Below are positions 36,094-50,646 of a DNA stretch of 64,000 nucleotides, piece by piece. Within the stretch, counting starts at the first letter, position 1. The number at the start of each line of letters is the position of its first letter. The position numbers and the translations under genes were made by a program. Below the pieces are notes generated by a model. That model saw nothing but the letters and a program-made list of their open reading frames with translations, did not search any database and was not told where the DNA came from. Location of the stretch: positions 16,505,001-16,569,000 of the forward strand of contig OX387202.1 in assembly GCA_947561715.1 (NCBI GenBank), read 5' to 3'. The stretch comes from Ascidia mentula. Its lineage: Eukaryota > Chordata > Ascidiacea > Phlebobranchia > Ascidiidae.

Positions 36094-36629
36094 ATGAAGA
36101 CTGCAATAGTTGCACTGTTGGTCGTGTTGTTGCTCTGCACAGCTTCAGTTAGAGGTTTACCTGCGCCATGCAGACAGTTAGTATTTGTTTAAAATATGAT
36201 TTATGTCATTTGTCCCTTATCGTACTTTTATTTGTCTTCATTCTCAATCTGGCATTTATATGCAAAGTTTCTCCGAACAAAATTAAGTATTAAACCGTTT
36301 GCATTCTTTTTCGTGCAATTTATGTTGACTGATAATTTTTCAAATTTCAAGGCCTTGGAAATTATGATTTACGTAAGAATAATTTATCGTTGGTAATGAT
36401 TTCTTATTCTGCCTATACTTTTATTGCAGGAAATGCCCTCGTAATTATCAACCGGTATGTGGAAGTGATGGTATAACACATGACCATATTTGCATGTTGA
36501 ACTTTTCATCGTGCATACAGTAAGTATTTCACACTAGGCAAAATATTTAAACTAAAAGTACGCATTATAATTTGCAGGGTAACCGCTGGAGGTGACGAAA
36601 TTACTCTGATTAAGGAAGGAGGATGCTGA
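36094..36629 (+). CDS. Kazal-type inhibitor, unit 4
   Basis: Full frame, same reactive loop as unit 1 (CPRNYQPVC); the last residues are KEGGC. Confidence 0.92.
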
Positions 36630-36875
36630 GAAGCAAAGGTTCAAGAATAAACAAAATAAAATTGCTTCAATTTTATCGTCTTGCTTGTAATTGTTGAATA
36701 AAAGAAACATTCAATTTTGAATAATGCACACCTATTAGCGCGATGTTTTTTTAAATTAGAAAGCAGAGGCAACTTTATTCCATGAACCTTGATGGTGCGG
36801 ATAATAAGGGGCAAAATTGTAGCGGGGAAGTCCCAGAAAAATGGACAGTGCGTTTTGACTGGATTGTTTGTAATA

Positions 36876-37522
36876 ATGGACGATTTAAGTCGACAAATTG
36901 AAGAGATAGAAGCAATTTCTTCAATTTACGAGGGTGATTGGTCGGTGGTCAACGAGTGTTCCAGACACTTCCGGTTGAGAATAGGCCAGAACAGCCCTTT
37001 GTTGCTGGTGTTTGAGGTAACTTTACCCGCAGATCAACCTTCTCAAGCGATTCCTAAATATTCATTCTCTGCACCCTGGTTACAAAGAGTGGAACGACAA
37101 AGCGTAGAGAAAAGTATCGCCGACATCGGTGCTGATAATAAAGGAGAAAATGTTCTTTTTCTGTGGATTGAACACTTGCGTGGATTTGTGGATGAAAAAA
37201 ATCAAGAATTTAAATTGGTGAAAGCCAACAAAAAAGCCCAATCTAAAGTATCAAAAACAGAAAGTGAGACCGTGTATAAAGGACGCAGTATTTATCATGG
37301 TGATCCATTTACAGACAGAAAAAGTACATTTCAAGGTCATCTAGCTGTCATTGCAAAACAATCTCAGGTTCAACAGGTGTTACAAGAACTACTAAAAATT
37401 CGAAAAATTTCCAATGCAACGCATAATATTTACGCCTACAGAGTTTTTAACGAGAAAGCAAATACTTTTCATCAAGATTGTGATGATGACGGAGAGACAC
37501 ATGCTGGGGGAAGGGTTTACAT
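36876..37522 (+). pseudogene. IMPACT 5' fragment, unit 4
   Basis: Ends at the LTR with one base missing just before it, at a different place from units 1, 2 and 8 (GGGTTTACAT here), suggesting an independent small change. Confidence 0.88.
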
Positions 37523-40177
37523 TGTAACATACGTCACAGAAACCAGTGCTTGAATTGCGTAATGTTTTGCGCGCAGCTTTGCACATGTAATGCATAATCC
37601 CATAATGTGACCCAAATGATTTAGCCATCGAATATTCTCGAGTAAAATAATACAAGGAGGATCAACTCCTTCAGCTAGTGTGCAACAGAATGTGTGAACA
37701 AGCGACTGCTAGTACAGCACGCGTGAATCATCTATATCCGCTCCCACAGATAATCTTGATGTGTACTGTATTTTATGTTCCTGCAATATATTACTCATGA
37801 TATCACGTGACATTATTGACCAATCAGCTCTCATAATGGAGAGCGTAAAAGAGCCCAGTTTAGACCGGTAAATTCATTCTATTTGATTCTATTTGATTCT
37901 ATTTGGTTCTATTTGATTCTATTTGATTCTATTTGGTTCTATTTGATTCTATTTGATTCAATTCGATTCTACTTGTTTTATCGTATAACTGTTACACTGC
38001 TAATATTACTGAGACTCTACAAGCTATTCGCCGGCTTGGGATTTATTCCCATAGCCTGATAATATACTGTTTATTTGGAATCAGCGGTTTGCTGGTGAGA
38101 ACGAGGCAGAAGCAGATTTAACAATCGAAGAGACTCAATAACCGCTCAGGCCATCGAGACACTGTTAAATATCTCAGAAACACTTCGAGTTATTTACAAT
38201 AGTGCCCCGTCTTCGGCAACTCCCTTGAGATCAGAGAAAAGAAGCAGACGTGTTTCACCAGCCAGTACACCAAGATACCCGGCAAACCGACGAGGCAGCC
38301 CGTTCAACTCCAGGCGACCAGCACGCCAAACCAGAAGCCCAGGTGACAATCTGTCTCCAACTTCTCAAATATTTTTTGACCAGGAACTCCAGCTCTATTC
38401 CCGGCCGCGCAACCACTCAACCTTGGCCCCCCTCTTGGCAAGCGCACTTAGGCGCCGAAGACAATCATCTGGAAGCAAGGAACCTTCTACACCTCCCCCA
38501 CGCAACATCAGGACCAAATCACGTTCACCACTTGGACCAGCGGACTCGTTTCCACAACAAGGAAGACACCCCAATCAACATCTTGGAACCCAACAGCACA
38601 GCGAAGGAGATCGGAACAACCGCAGCAATTCTGCCCAACGAGAGGTAGAATACCTTCGACAATAACAAAAACGAATAACTCAAAAACTATAATCGCTCGC
38701 ACACGCATTTAATTGTTTATTGATAACCGACTTTTTATTGCATGATCATTTTTTTTCAATGTGCATATTGTGTTTCACCCCTTTGAAAGCCTAATAGCTC
38801 CCATAAGACCTAGGTCGCTAGGGAAATTTTTATAAACTTACATAGTTTAGCGCCAATTGTTTGTCCGGCATAACGGTTTGTCACCACCAATAGGAAACCA
38901 TAATAATTACAGACTGCTAACGCAAAAGCCTGTTGTTTTTGGCAATTACAAATTAATGCAAACGCCTGTTGTTTCGGCATTTGCAACCCATCTTCCCCAA
39001 GCCAGCATATTGCTCCAGTCGCCATTTTTTTATCAACCTTTGTGTTGGGTTTAAACCCAACAAACTTGTAACAACCACGTTGAGTAAATTCATGAAGGAA
39101 GCCACTTTTTCGCCCGTAAATAAGCGCACACGCAGTAAAACAGAAAACCCATTATCCCCAAGCCAAACCGTCGCCATGTCAACAAGCGAAGCAGAAATTC
39201 CCATAGTTTCGCCGCGTAGTGTGTCATCGGAAACAAATCCGTCAAGTCCCCCGGCGCACAATCACGATAACGCCGCCAATAAAGCACAACCGTTCAGGCG
39301 TAACGCATTTCAGCCACGTAATACAGCACCGCAACGCGCGACCGGAAGCTCTTCTCAGCTGTTTCAGCAGCCGCAGCAGTACAGTACGTCACAGCAGCCG
39401 AGCAAGCCATTTTCGGGATATCCCCCAAATAGACAGCGTTATAACTCAGACTTATGTTTTTATCACGCGCGTTTCGGTCCCCGTGCAAATAAATGCACTC
39501 CCCCTTGCCAATGGAAAGGCAATTAACAAGACATCCCTCCTTGTGCATAATTCTATTATTAACCATGTTTTGGTGCACTGGCACAACTAACCTTGATTTC
39601 AATTTGCGCATTTGTTCGCCGCAACAAGTTGCGGAATACGAGATATTCCCCCGGAAACCTGCCATCGCCACCTGCTCAACATGACCAAAAACTGCCAAGT
39701 TAATGGTTTCCGCCTTGATAGAAATTTAAAGGAAATTCCAGCCATATCATACCGCTGTAGAAATAATTACTACGGACACTTATTACTTTTTTGGAGCACA
39801 AACATCCCACTCCATGCGATTTTGTCCAGCCCAATTATCAGGCACTATTTACGCCCGCCTGCTAAGGCAATGCCGACTGCTATTGGTTTTTACCAAAACG
39901 ATTTAAATGATCAATTACGATCAAGTTTCCAACACCTGAATGCTGATGCATCTTACCTAGAATGTCAACTGCAATCTTATCTCTCGTTGCTACTTGCAAC
40001 TAACGCGCGCATTACCCCTCTCTTACTATATCATTACTCACGGGACAACAGAAAGCAGCCATTACTGGAGAAACTATCACAGAGATAGGCTGCACGTACC
40101 GAAATGTACGTATACGCTCTTTACAATACATTAATGTGTATGCCACAATCCATTGTTTACCGAATTAGCAGGGCCCG
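37523..40177 (+). mobile_element. LTR retroelement remnant, unit 4
   Basis: 5' LTR at 37523-38198 with an expanded decamer tract; gag-like region at about 38969-39526; ends at the array joint. Broken. Confidence 0.85.
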
Positions 40178-40753
40178 CTTACTTTCATTGTGTTGAAATG
40201 GTGAGCGAAAACATCAGTCATGCATAAAGATTTGCACGTATTTGTAATTTGTTCAATTTTAGCGCTGGGGCATTTTGATGGGGATTGAGGTGATGCCGTT
40301 GTTGACGCCAACTTAAACTCATGAAAATAAAATCGGTCCAAGCAATGTATTTGCGTCATGTAGATAACGATTACAAGTTTAATCTCTGTCTGTGTGTTCC
40401 CAACAAAGCTTCACATTATGTACCAACATTGCCCGTTATCTTCACAGACATCTTATCAATGAACTTGACAAGGATTTCCAAGACAGTGTTTACAGACTGG
40501 ACCCACACGCAGATATAAAACATTCCGTCACAACAACTTTCCGCACTGTGGTTTGTGTGAATGGCGCGCTCAGACAGGAAAACATTCTGAAAAAACATTA
40601 ATTCTGTGTTATAAACGCCCAGGGTATAAAAATTAGATTATTTTTTATAGTTTTAATCTTACACAGTTTTAAATGTATCGATTATGAAATAATTACTGTT
40701 TTCGTTTTCAATTATGGTTACATTTAGAAATCGGAGAAAGACTTGATCAAAGC

Positions 40754-41289
40754 ATGAAGACTGCAATAGTTGCACTGTTGGTCGTGTTGTTGCTCTGCAC
40801 AGCTTCAGTTAGAGGTTTTCCTGCGCCATGCAGACAGTTAGTATTTGTTTAAAATATGATTTATGTCATTTGTCCCTTATCGTACTTTTATTTGTCTTCA
40901 TTCTCAATCTGGCATTTATATGCAAAGTTTCTCCGAACAAAATTAAGTATTAAACCGTTTGCATTCTTTTTCGTGCAATTTATGTTGACTGATAATTTTT
41001 CAAATTTCAAGGCCTTGGAAATTATGATTTACGTAAGAATAATTTATCGTTGGTAATGATTTCTTATTCTGCCTATACTTTTATTGCAGGAAATGCCCTC
41101 GTAATTATCAACCGGTATGTGGAAGTGATGGTATAACACATGACCATATTTGCATGTTGAACTTTTCATCGTGCATACAGTAAGTATTTCACACTAGGCA
41201 AAATATTTAAACTAAAAGTACGCATTATAATTTGCAGGGTAACCGCTGGAGGTGACGAAATTACTCTGATTAAGGAAGGAGAATGCTGA
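40754..41289 (+). CDS. Kazal-type inhibitor, unit 5
   Basis: Full frame; RGFPAPC variant in exon 1 and the unit 1 reactive loop with P1 Arg. Confidence 0.92.
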
Positions 41290-41535
41290 GAAGCAAAGGT
41301 TCAAGAATAAACAACATAAAATTGCTTCAATTTTATCGTCTTGCTTGTAATTGTTGAATAAAAGAAACATTCAATTTTGAATAATGCACACCTATTAGCG
41401 CGATGTTTTTTTAAATTAGAAAGCAGAGGCAACTTTATTCCATGAACCTTGATGGTGTGGATAATAAGGGGCAAAATTGTAGCGGGGAAGTCCCAGAAAA
41501 ATGGACAGTGCGTTTTGACTGGATTGTTTGTAATA

Positions 41536-42183
41536 ATGGACGATTTAAGTCGACAAATTGAAGAGATAGAAGCAATTTCTTCAATTTACGAGGGTGATTG
41601 GTCGGTGGTCAACGAGTGTTCCAGACACTTCCGGTTGAGAATAGGCCAGAACAGCCCTTTGTTGCTGGTGTTTGAGGTAACTTTACCCGCAGACTATCCT
41701 TCTCAAGCGATTCCTAAATATTCATTCTCTGCACCCTGGTTACAAAGAGTGGAACGACAAAGCGTAGAGAAAAGTATCGCCGACATCGGTGCTGATAATA
41801 AAGGAGAAAATGTTCTTTTTCTGTGGATTGAACACTTGCGTGGATTTGTGGATGAAAAAAATCAAGAATTTAAATTGGTGAAAGCCAACAAAAAAGCCCA
41901 ATCTAAAGTATCAAAAACAGAAAGTGAGACCGTGTATAAAGGACGCAGTATTTATCATGGTGATCCATTTACAGACAGAAAAAGTACATTCCAAGGTCAT
42001 CTAGCTGTCATTGCAAAACAATCTCAGGTTCAACAGGTGTTACAAGAACTACTAAAAATTCGAAAAATTTCCAATGCAACGCATAATATTTACGCCTACA
42101 GAGTTTTTAACGAGAAAGCAAATACTTTTCATCAAGATTGTGATGATGGCGGAGAGACACATGCTGGGGGAAGGGTTTTACAT
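41536..42183 (+). pseudogene. IMPACT 5' fragment, unit 5 (frame intact up to the LTR)
   Basis: 216 codons in frame to the target site. It combines YPSQ with SVEKSIADIGADNKGE, a mix of the variants that separate units 1, 2 and 4 from units 3, 6 and 7. Confidence 0.88.
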
Positions 42184-45100
42184 TGTAACATACGTCACAG
42201 AAACCAGTGCTTGAATTGCGTAACGTTTTGCGCGCAGCTTTGCAATGCATAATCCCATAATGTGACCCAAATGATTTAGCCATCGAATATTCTCGAGTAA
42301 AATAATACAAGGAGGATCAACTCCTTCAGCTAGTGTGCAACAGAATGTGTGAACAAGCGACTGCTAGTACAGCACGCGTGAATCATCTATATCCGCTCCC
42401 ACAGATAATCTTGATGTGTACTGTATTTTATGTTCCTGCAATATATTACTCATGATATCACGTGACATTATTGACCAATCAGCTCTCATAATGGAGAGCG
42501 TAAAAGAGCCCAGTTTAGACCGGTAAATTCATTCCATTTGATTCTATTTGATTCTATTTGGTTCTATTTGATTCTATTTGATTCAATTTGATTCCACTTG
42601 ATTCTATTTGATTCCATTCGATTCTACTTGTTTTATCGTATTACTGTTACACTGCTAATATTACTGAGACTCTACAAGCTATTCGCCGGCTTGGGATTTA
42701 TTCCCATAGCCTGATAATAAACTGTTTATTTGGAATCAGCGGTTTGCTGGTGAGAACGAGGCAGAAGCAGATTTAACAATCGAAGAGACTCAATAACCGC
42801 TCAGGCCATCGAGACACTGTTAAATATCTCAGAAACACTTCGAGTTATTTACAATAGTGCCCCGTCTTCGGCAACTCCCTTGAGATCAGAGAAAAGAAGC
42901 AGACGTGTTTCACCAGCCAGTACACCAAGATACCCGGCAAACCGACGAGGCAGCCCGTACAACTCCAGGCGACCAGCACGCCAAACCAGAAGCCCAGGTG
43001 ACAATCTGTCTCCAGCTTCTCAAATATTTTTTGACCAGGAACTCCAGCTCTATTCCCGGCCGCGCAACCACTCAACCTTGGCCCCCCTCTTGGCAAGCGC
43101 ACTTAGGCGCCGAAGACAATCATCTGGAAGCAAGGAACCTTCTACACCTCCCCCACGCAACATCAGGACCAAATCACGTTCACCACTTGGACCAGCGGAC
43201 TCGTTTCCACAACAAGGAAGACGCCCCACTCAACATCTTGGAACCCAACAGCACACAGCACAGCGAAGGAGATCGGAACAACCGCAGCAATTCTGCCCAA
43301 CGAGAGGTAGAATACCTTCGACAATAACAAAAACGAATAACTCAAAAACTATAATCGCTCGCACACGCATTTAATTGTTTATTGATAACCGACTTTTTAT
43401 TGCATGATCATTTTTTTTCAATCTGCAGGCCGCATCTCTGTATTTCTATGGAAAAGACTTTCCCGGTTGGGAATTGCCCTTCTCGAACTCTGTCCTGCGT
43501 AACAGAGTAAAATTGTGTGTAACAATGCAATGGGTCATGCATGGGCGCCAGTGTTTTGGTTGAATGAGCGCAGATGAACAGGCTGTTGCCAGGGCGATTT
43601 TCAGCGTGTTTGGGGCAGTTTTAGTTTGTTTTTCAGGGCTATTAGTCAGGCAGTAAATTGGTAGAGGGTGCTGTTGTACATGTAGCTGAAAAACTACCCA
43701 AATATTGAGGTTGATTTTGTGAAAAAATGAATCAGAGAAAGTATGTTCAATTTGTGATTTTCTGTTAGTGCGGACCCTTGGCAAGGAATTGTGGCCAAAT
43801 TTATAATCAAAATAACTACTTAAACTGCTCCCCCGGGGGCATTTTGACCCTCTGTTGGCCATTATTTTGGTCAAAAAAGCAGAAAAAAGTGTAGGTTTGT
43901 TTTGTGAAAAAATGAATCAGAGAAAGTTACCTCCATTTGCGATTAAGTGAAGCCACCAACCCTCCTCTACACAATTCATGAAGAATTAGATGTCTTGTAA
44001 TTGTCTTGGGGCCCCACCGGGGCTGTTTGTACACCCCCTAGGACTGACAATTTAGCAGTTAGCCTTTGCAAAACCCCCCAATGTGCTGTCTTAATGCAGC
44101 TGCAATCAATTTTTTTTCTGTTCAGCAATAGTAGACCCCCCCATGAGTCATCAGACCCGGCAATTGTTTTTGGCAAACAAGAGAAACTGTAACCAGGTGC
44201 ACAATAACAAATGACTTCTAAAACTCAATTTTTAGGATTTAATTGAGAGATGCGGCCTGCATATTGTGTTTCACCCCTTTGAAAGCCTAATAGCTCCCAT
44301 AAGACCTAGGTCGCTAGGGAAATTTTTATAAACTTACATAGTTTAGCGCCAATTGTTTGTCCGGCATAACGGTTTGTCACTACCAATAGGAAACCATAAT
44401 AATTACAGACTGCTAACGCAAAAGCCTGTTGTTTTTGGCAATTACAAATTAATGCAAACGCCTGTTGTTTCGGCATTTGCAACCCATCTTCCCCAAGCCA
44501 GCATATTGCTCCAGTCGCCATTTTTTTATCAACCTTTGTGTTGGGTTTAAACCCAACAAACTTGTAACAACCACGTTGAGTAAATTCATGAAGGAAGCCA
44601 CTTTTTCGCCCGTAAATAAGCGCACACGCAGTAAAACAGAAAACCCATTATCCCCAAGCCAAACCGTCGCCATGTCAACAAGCGAAGCAGAAATTCCCAT
44701 AGTTTCGCCGCGTAGTGTGTCATCGGAAACAAATCCGTCAAGTCCCCCGGCGCACAATCACGATAACGCCGCCAATAAAGCACAACCGTTCAGGCGTAAC
44801 GCATTTCAGCCACGTAATACAGCACCGCAACGCGCGACCGGAAGCTCTTCTCAGCTGTTTCAGCAGCCGCAGCAGTACAGTACGTCACAGCAGCCGAGCA
44901 AGCCATTTTCGGGATATCCCCCAAATAGACAGCGTTATAACTCAGACTTATGTTTTTATCACGCGCGTTTCGGTCCCCGTGCAAATAAATGCACTCCCCC
45001 TTGCCAATGGAAAGGCAATTAACAAGACATCCCTCCTTGTGCATAATTCTATTATTAACCATGTTTTGGTGCACTGGCACAACTAACCTTGATTTCAATT

Positions 45101-45673
45101 TGCGCATTTGTTCGCCGCAACGAGTTGCGGAATACGAGATATTCCCCCGGAAACCTGCCATCGCCACCTGCTCAACATGACCAAAAACTGCCAAGTTAAT
45201 GGTTTCCGCCTTGATAGAAATTTAAAGGAAATTCCAGCCATATCATACCGCTGTAGAAATAATTACTACGGACACTTATTACTTTTTTGGAGCACAAACA
45301 TCCCACTCCATGCGATTTTGTCCAGCCCAATTATCAGGCACTATTTACGCCCGCCTGCTAAGGCAATGCCGACTGCTATTGGTTTTTACCAAAACGATTT
45401 AAATGATCAATTACGATCAAGTTTCCAACACCTGAATGCTGATGCATCTTACCTAGAATGTCAACTGCAATCTTATCTCTCGTTGCTACTTGCAACTAAC
45501 GCGCGCATTACCCCTCTCTTACTATATCATTACTCACGGGACAACAGAAAGCAGCCATTACTGGAGAAACTATCACAGAGATAGGCTGCACGTACCGAAA
45601 TGTACGTATACGCTCTTTACAATACATTAATGTGTATGCCACAATCCATTGTTTACCGAATTAGCAGGGCCCG
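42184..45673 (+). mobile_element. LTR retroelement remnant, unit 5, carrying the same nested DNA transposon
   Basis: 5' LTR at 42184-42853, gag-like region at about 44465-45022, nested transposon at 43428-44257; ends at the array joint. Broken. Confidence 0.85.
43424..44261. mobile_element. non-autonomous DNA transposon nested in unit 5
   Basis: An 830-bp insert (43428-44257) with the same termini, same TGCA flanks and same insertion point as in unit 2. It is nearly identical in sequence, with a 4-bp difference near the left end. Confidence 0.8.
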
Positions 45674-46249
45674 CTTACTTTCATTGTGTTGAAATGGTGA
45701 GCGAAAACATCAGTCATGCATAAAGATTTGCACGTATTTGTAATTTGTTCAATTTTAGCGCTGGGGCATTTTGATGGGGATTGAGGTGATGCCGTTGTTG
45801 ACGCCAACTTAAACTCATGAAAATAAAATCGGTCCAAGCAATGTATTTGCGTCATGTAGATAACGATTACAAGTTTAATCTCTGTCTGTGTGTTCCCAAC
45901 AAAGCTTCACATTATGTACCAACATTGCCCGTTATCTTCTCAGACATGTTATCAATGAACTTGACAAGGATTTCCAAGACAGTGTTTACAGACTGGACCC
46001 ACACGCAGATATAAAACATTCCGTCACAACAACTTTCCGCACTGTGGTTTGTGTGAATGGCGCGCTCAGACAGGAAAACATTCTGAAAAAACATTAATTC
46101 TGTGTTATAAACGCCCAGGGTATAAAAATTAGATTATTTTTTATAGTTTTAATCTTACACAGTTTTAAATGTATCGATTATGAAATAATTACTGTTTTCG
46201 TTTTCAATTATGGTTACATTTAGAAATCGGAGAAAGACTTGATCAAAGC

Positions 46250-46785
46250 ATGAAGACTGCAATAGTTGCACTGTTGGTCGTGTTGTTGCTCTGCACAGCT
46301 TCAGTTAGAGGTTTTCCTGCGCCATGCAGACAGTTAGTATTTGTTTAAAATATGATTTATGTCATTTGTCCCTTATCGTACTTTTATTTGTCTTCATTCT
46401 CAATCTGGCATTTATATGCAAAGTTTCTCCGAACAAAATTAAGTATTAAACCGTTTGCATTCTTTTTCGTGCAATTTATGTTGACTGATAATTTTTCAAA
46501 TTTCAAGGCCTTGGAAATTATGATTTACGTAAGAATAATTTATCGTTGGTAATGATTTCTTATTCTGCCTATACTTTTATTGCAGGAAATGCCCTCGTAA
46601 TTATCAACCGGTATGTGGAAGTGATGGTATAACACATGACCATATTTGCATGTTGAACTTTTCATCGTGCATACAGTAAGTATTTCACACTAGGCAAAAT
46701 ATTTAAACTAAAAGTACGCATTATAATTTGCAGGGTAACCGCTGGAGGTGACGAAATTACTCTGATTAAGGAAGGAGAATGCTGA
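46250..46785 (+). CDS. Kazal-type inhibitor, unit 6
   Basis: Full frame. The protein is identical to unit 5 by my reading (RGFPAPC, CPRNYQPVC, KEGEC). Confidence 0.92.
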
Positions 46786-47031
46786 GAAGCAAAGGTTCAA
46801 GAATAAACAACATAAAATTGCTTCAATTTTATCGTCTTGCTTGTAATTGTTGAATAAAAGAAACATTCAATTTTGAATAATGCACACCTATTAGCGCGAT
46901 GTTTTTTTAAATTAGAAAGCAGAGGCAACTTTATTCCATGAACCTTGATGGTGCGGATAATAAGGGGCAAAATTGTAGCGGGGAAGTCCCAGAAAAATGG
47001 ACAGTGCGTTTTGACTGGATTGTTTGTAATA

Positions 47032-47679
47032 ATGGACGATTTAAGTCGACAAATTGAAGAGATAGAAGCAATTTCTTCAATTTACGAGGGTGATTGGTCG
47101 GTGGTCAACGAGTGTTCCAGACACTTCCGGTTGAGAATAGGCCAGAACAGCCCTTTGTTGCTGGTGTTTGAGGTAACTTTACCCGCAGACTATCCTTCTC
47201 AAGCGATTCCTAAATATTCATTCTCTGCACCCTGGTTACAAAGAGTGGAACGACAAAGCGCAGAGAAATGTATCGCCGACATCGGTGCTGATAATAAACG
47301 AGAAAATGTTCTTTTTCTGTGGATTGAACACTTGCGTGGATTTGTGGATGAAAAAAATCAAGAATTTAAATTGGTGAAAGCCAACAAAAAAGCCCAATCT
47401 AAAGTATCAAAAACAGAAAGTGAGACCGTGTATAAAGGACGCAGTATTTATCATGGTGATCCATTTACAGACAGAAAAAGTACATTCCAAGGTCATCTAG
47501 CTGTCATTGCAAAACAATCTCAGGTTCAACAGGTGTTACAAGAACTACTAAAAATTCGAAAAATTTCCAATGCAACGCATAATATTTACGCCTACAGAGT
47601 TTTTAACGAGAAAGCAAATACTTTTCATCAAGATTGTGATGATGACGGAGAGACACATGCTGGGGGAAGGGTTTTACAT
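47032..47679 (+). pseudogene. IMPACT 5' fragment, unit 6 (frame intact up to the LTR)
   Basis: 216 codons in frame to the target site, with the YPSQ and SAEKC variants. Confidence 0.88.
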
Positions 47680-49882
47680 TGTAACATACGTCACAGAAAC
47701 CAGTGCTTGAATTGCGTAATGTTTTGCGCGCAGCTTTGCACATGTAATGCATAATCCCATAATGTGACCCAAATGATTTAGCCATCGAATATTCTCGAGT
47801 AAGATAATACAAGGAGGATCAACTCCTTCAGCTAGTGTGCAACAGAATGTGTGAACAAGCGACTGCTAGTACAGCACGCGTGAATCATCTATATCCGCTC
47901 CCACAGATAATCTTGATGTGTACTGTATTTTATGTTCCTGCAATATATTCAATTTGATTCTACTTGATTCTATTTGATTCCATTCGATTCTACTTGTTTT
48001 ATCGTATTACTGTTACACTGCTAATATTACTGAGACTCTACAAGCTATTCGCCGGCTTGGGATTTATTCCCATAGCCTGATAATAAACTGTTTATTTGGA
48101 ATCAGCGGTTTGCTGGTGAGAACGAGGCAGAAGCAGATTTAACAATCGAAGAGACTCAATAACCGCTCAGGCCATCGAGACACTGTTAAATATCTCAGAA
48201 ACACTTCGAGTTATTTACAATAGTGCCCCGTCTTCGGCAACTCCCTTGAGATCAGAGAAAAGAAGCAGACGTGTTTCACCAGCCAGTACACCAAGATACC
48301 CGGCAAACCGACGAGGCAGCCCGTACAACTCCAGGCGACCAGCACGCCAAACGAGAAGCCCAGGTGACAATCTGTCTCCAACTTCTCAAATATTTTTTGA
48401 CCAGGAACTCCAGCTCTATTCCCGGCCGCGCAACCACTCAACCTTGGCCCCCCTCTTGGCAAGCGCACTTAGGCGCCGAAGACAATCATCTGGAAGCAAG
48501 GAACCTTCTACACCTCCCCCACGCAACATCAGGACCAAATCACGTTCACCACTTGGACCAGCGGACTCGTTTCCACAACAAGGAAGACGCCCCACTCAAC
48601 ATCTTGGAACCCAACAGCACAGCGAAGGAGATCGGAACAACCGCAGCAATTCTGCCCAACGAGAGGTAGAATACCTTCGACAATAACAAAAACGAATAAC
48701 TCAAAAACTATAATCGCTCGCACACGAATTTAATTGTTTATTGATAACCGACTTTTTATTGCATGATCATTTTTTTTCAATGTGCACATTGTGTTTCACC
48801 CCTTTGAAAGCCTAATAGCTCTCATAAGACCTAGGTCGCTAGAAAATTTTTATAAACTTACATAGTTTAGCGCCAATTGTTTGTCCGGCATAACGGTTTG
48901 TCACTACCAATAGGAAACCATAATAATTACAGACTGCTAACGCAAAAGCCTGTTGTTTTTGGCAATTACAAATTAATGCAAACGCCTGTTGTTTCGGCAT
49001 TTGCAACCCATCTTCCCCAAGCCAGCATATTGCTCCAGTCGCCATTTATTTATCAACCTTTGTGTTGGGTTTAAACCCAACAAACTTGTAACAACCACGT
49101 TGAGTAAATTCATGAAGGAAGCCACTTTTTCGCCCGTAAGTAAGCGCACACCCAGTAAAACAGTAAACCCATTATCCCCAAGCCAAACCGTCGCCATGTC
49201 AACAAGCGAAGCAGAAATTCCCATAGTTTCGCCGCGTAGTGTGTCATCGGAAACAAATCCGTCAAGTCCCCCGGCGCACAATCACGATAACGCCGCCAAT
49301 AAAGCACAACCGTTCAGGCGTAACGCATTTCAGCCACGTAATACAGCACCGCAACGCGCGACCGGAAGCTCTTCTCAGCTGTTTCAGCAGCCGCAGCAGT
49401 ACAGTACGTCACAGCAGCCGAGCAAGCCATTTTCGGGATATCCCCCAAATAGACAGCGTTATAACTCAGACTTATGTTTTTATCACGCGCGTTTCGGTCC
49501 CCGTGCAAATAAATGCACTCCCCCTTGCCAATGTAAAGGCAATTAACAAGACATCCCTCCTTGTACATAATTCTATTATTAACCATGTTTTGGTGCACTG
49601 GCACAACTAACCTTGATTTCAATTTGCGCATTTGTTCGCCGCAACAAGTTGCGGAATACGAGATATTCCCCCGAAAACCTGCCATCGCCACCTGCTCAAC
49701 ATGACCAAAAACTGCCATGTTAATGGTTTCCGCCTTGATAGAAATTTAAAGGAAATTCCAGCCATATCATACCGCTGTAGAAATAATTACTACAGACACT
49801 TATTACTTTTTTGGAGCACAAACATCCCACTCCATGCGATTTTGTCCAGCCCAATTATCAGGCACTATTTACGCCCGCCTGC
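47680..49882 (+). mobile_element. LTR retroelement remnant, unit 6 (ends at the unique spacer)
   Basis: The LTR (47680-48219) is the shortest in the array. The gag-like region is at about 48989-49546. Element sequence ends at CGCCCGCCTGC (49882), earlier than the normal array joint, where unrelated DNA begins. Broken. Confidence 0.83.
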
Positions 49883-50646
49883 GTGACTACCTTGACGTTT
49901 ACAAACTTACCTATCATGGACACAGTGCAAGGTATAGCGTGATTCCCGTAACAATTATTGAAGTTACCTATCGATGACGTAGTACAGGTTAAATGATTTC
50001 AATTACTCCCTTGGATGAAAATATGTACCCTCCCTGTTTACCGCTGCAGTCATGTGTTTAGGTTACCGATTTTGTCCAGTTTACTGATCTTGGACGCTTA
50101 CCTATGTTAGCCGTAACGTTACAGCCCTATATGAATCCTCCAAGCAGACTTTTCTGCGGTCAAACTGGTTTCGACCTTCAGACTTTTTCGCAATAAACAC
50201 CAAGAGGCTTCCGTTTATAAAACTTGCTTGAGGGGAACGTCGCCGATCAAGCGTGAAACAGCTTACTAACGCTTAGCGATTTCGCTTCAAGTCTTTAGAA
50301 TGCAATATGAAGTTTTGAAATAACTTTATTTGTCATTTATGACAAACGCCCGGCCCTGCAGCGTCGATTGGAATAAACTTGTTGCAACTTGATCAACCGC
50401 ATCCAGTGCTATTCCACTGTTGCCCTCAAATCGTCCCTGAATCTAAACATTAATTAGATTTGGTTTAAAGACCTGAAGAAGTTCCAAGGTTTAGTGAAGT
50501 CGCAGTTTGGCGTCGACGGTCATTGGCCCACTTGGCTTCCAAGGGCCTTGCAGCCACGCAAACACAGAGACTTGTTGACAAATAATTTACTGGGCATCTG
50601 TGTTTGTTTGCGATTTTCTTGTTGTATGTTTTTCATAGTTATGTGG
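49883..50646. other. unique spacer between array units 6 and 7
   Basis: 764 bp that do not occur elsewhere in the window. On the right they join a 106-bp piece of the original upstream flank (50647-50752) that is otherwise present only before unit 1 (about 20891-20990). No gene, repeat or promoter recognised inside. It may be the true left flank of a second copy of the locus, or a join between haplotypes in assembly. Confidence 0.75.
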
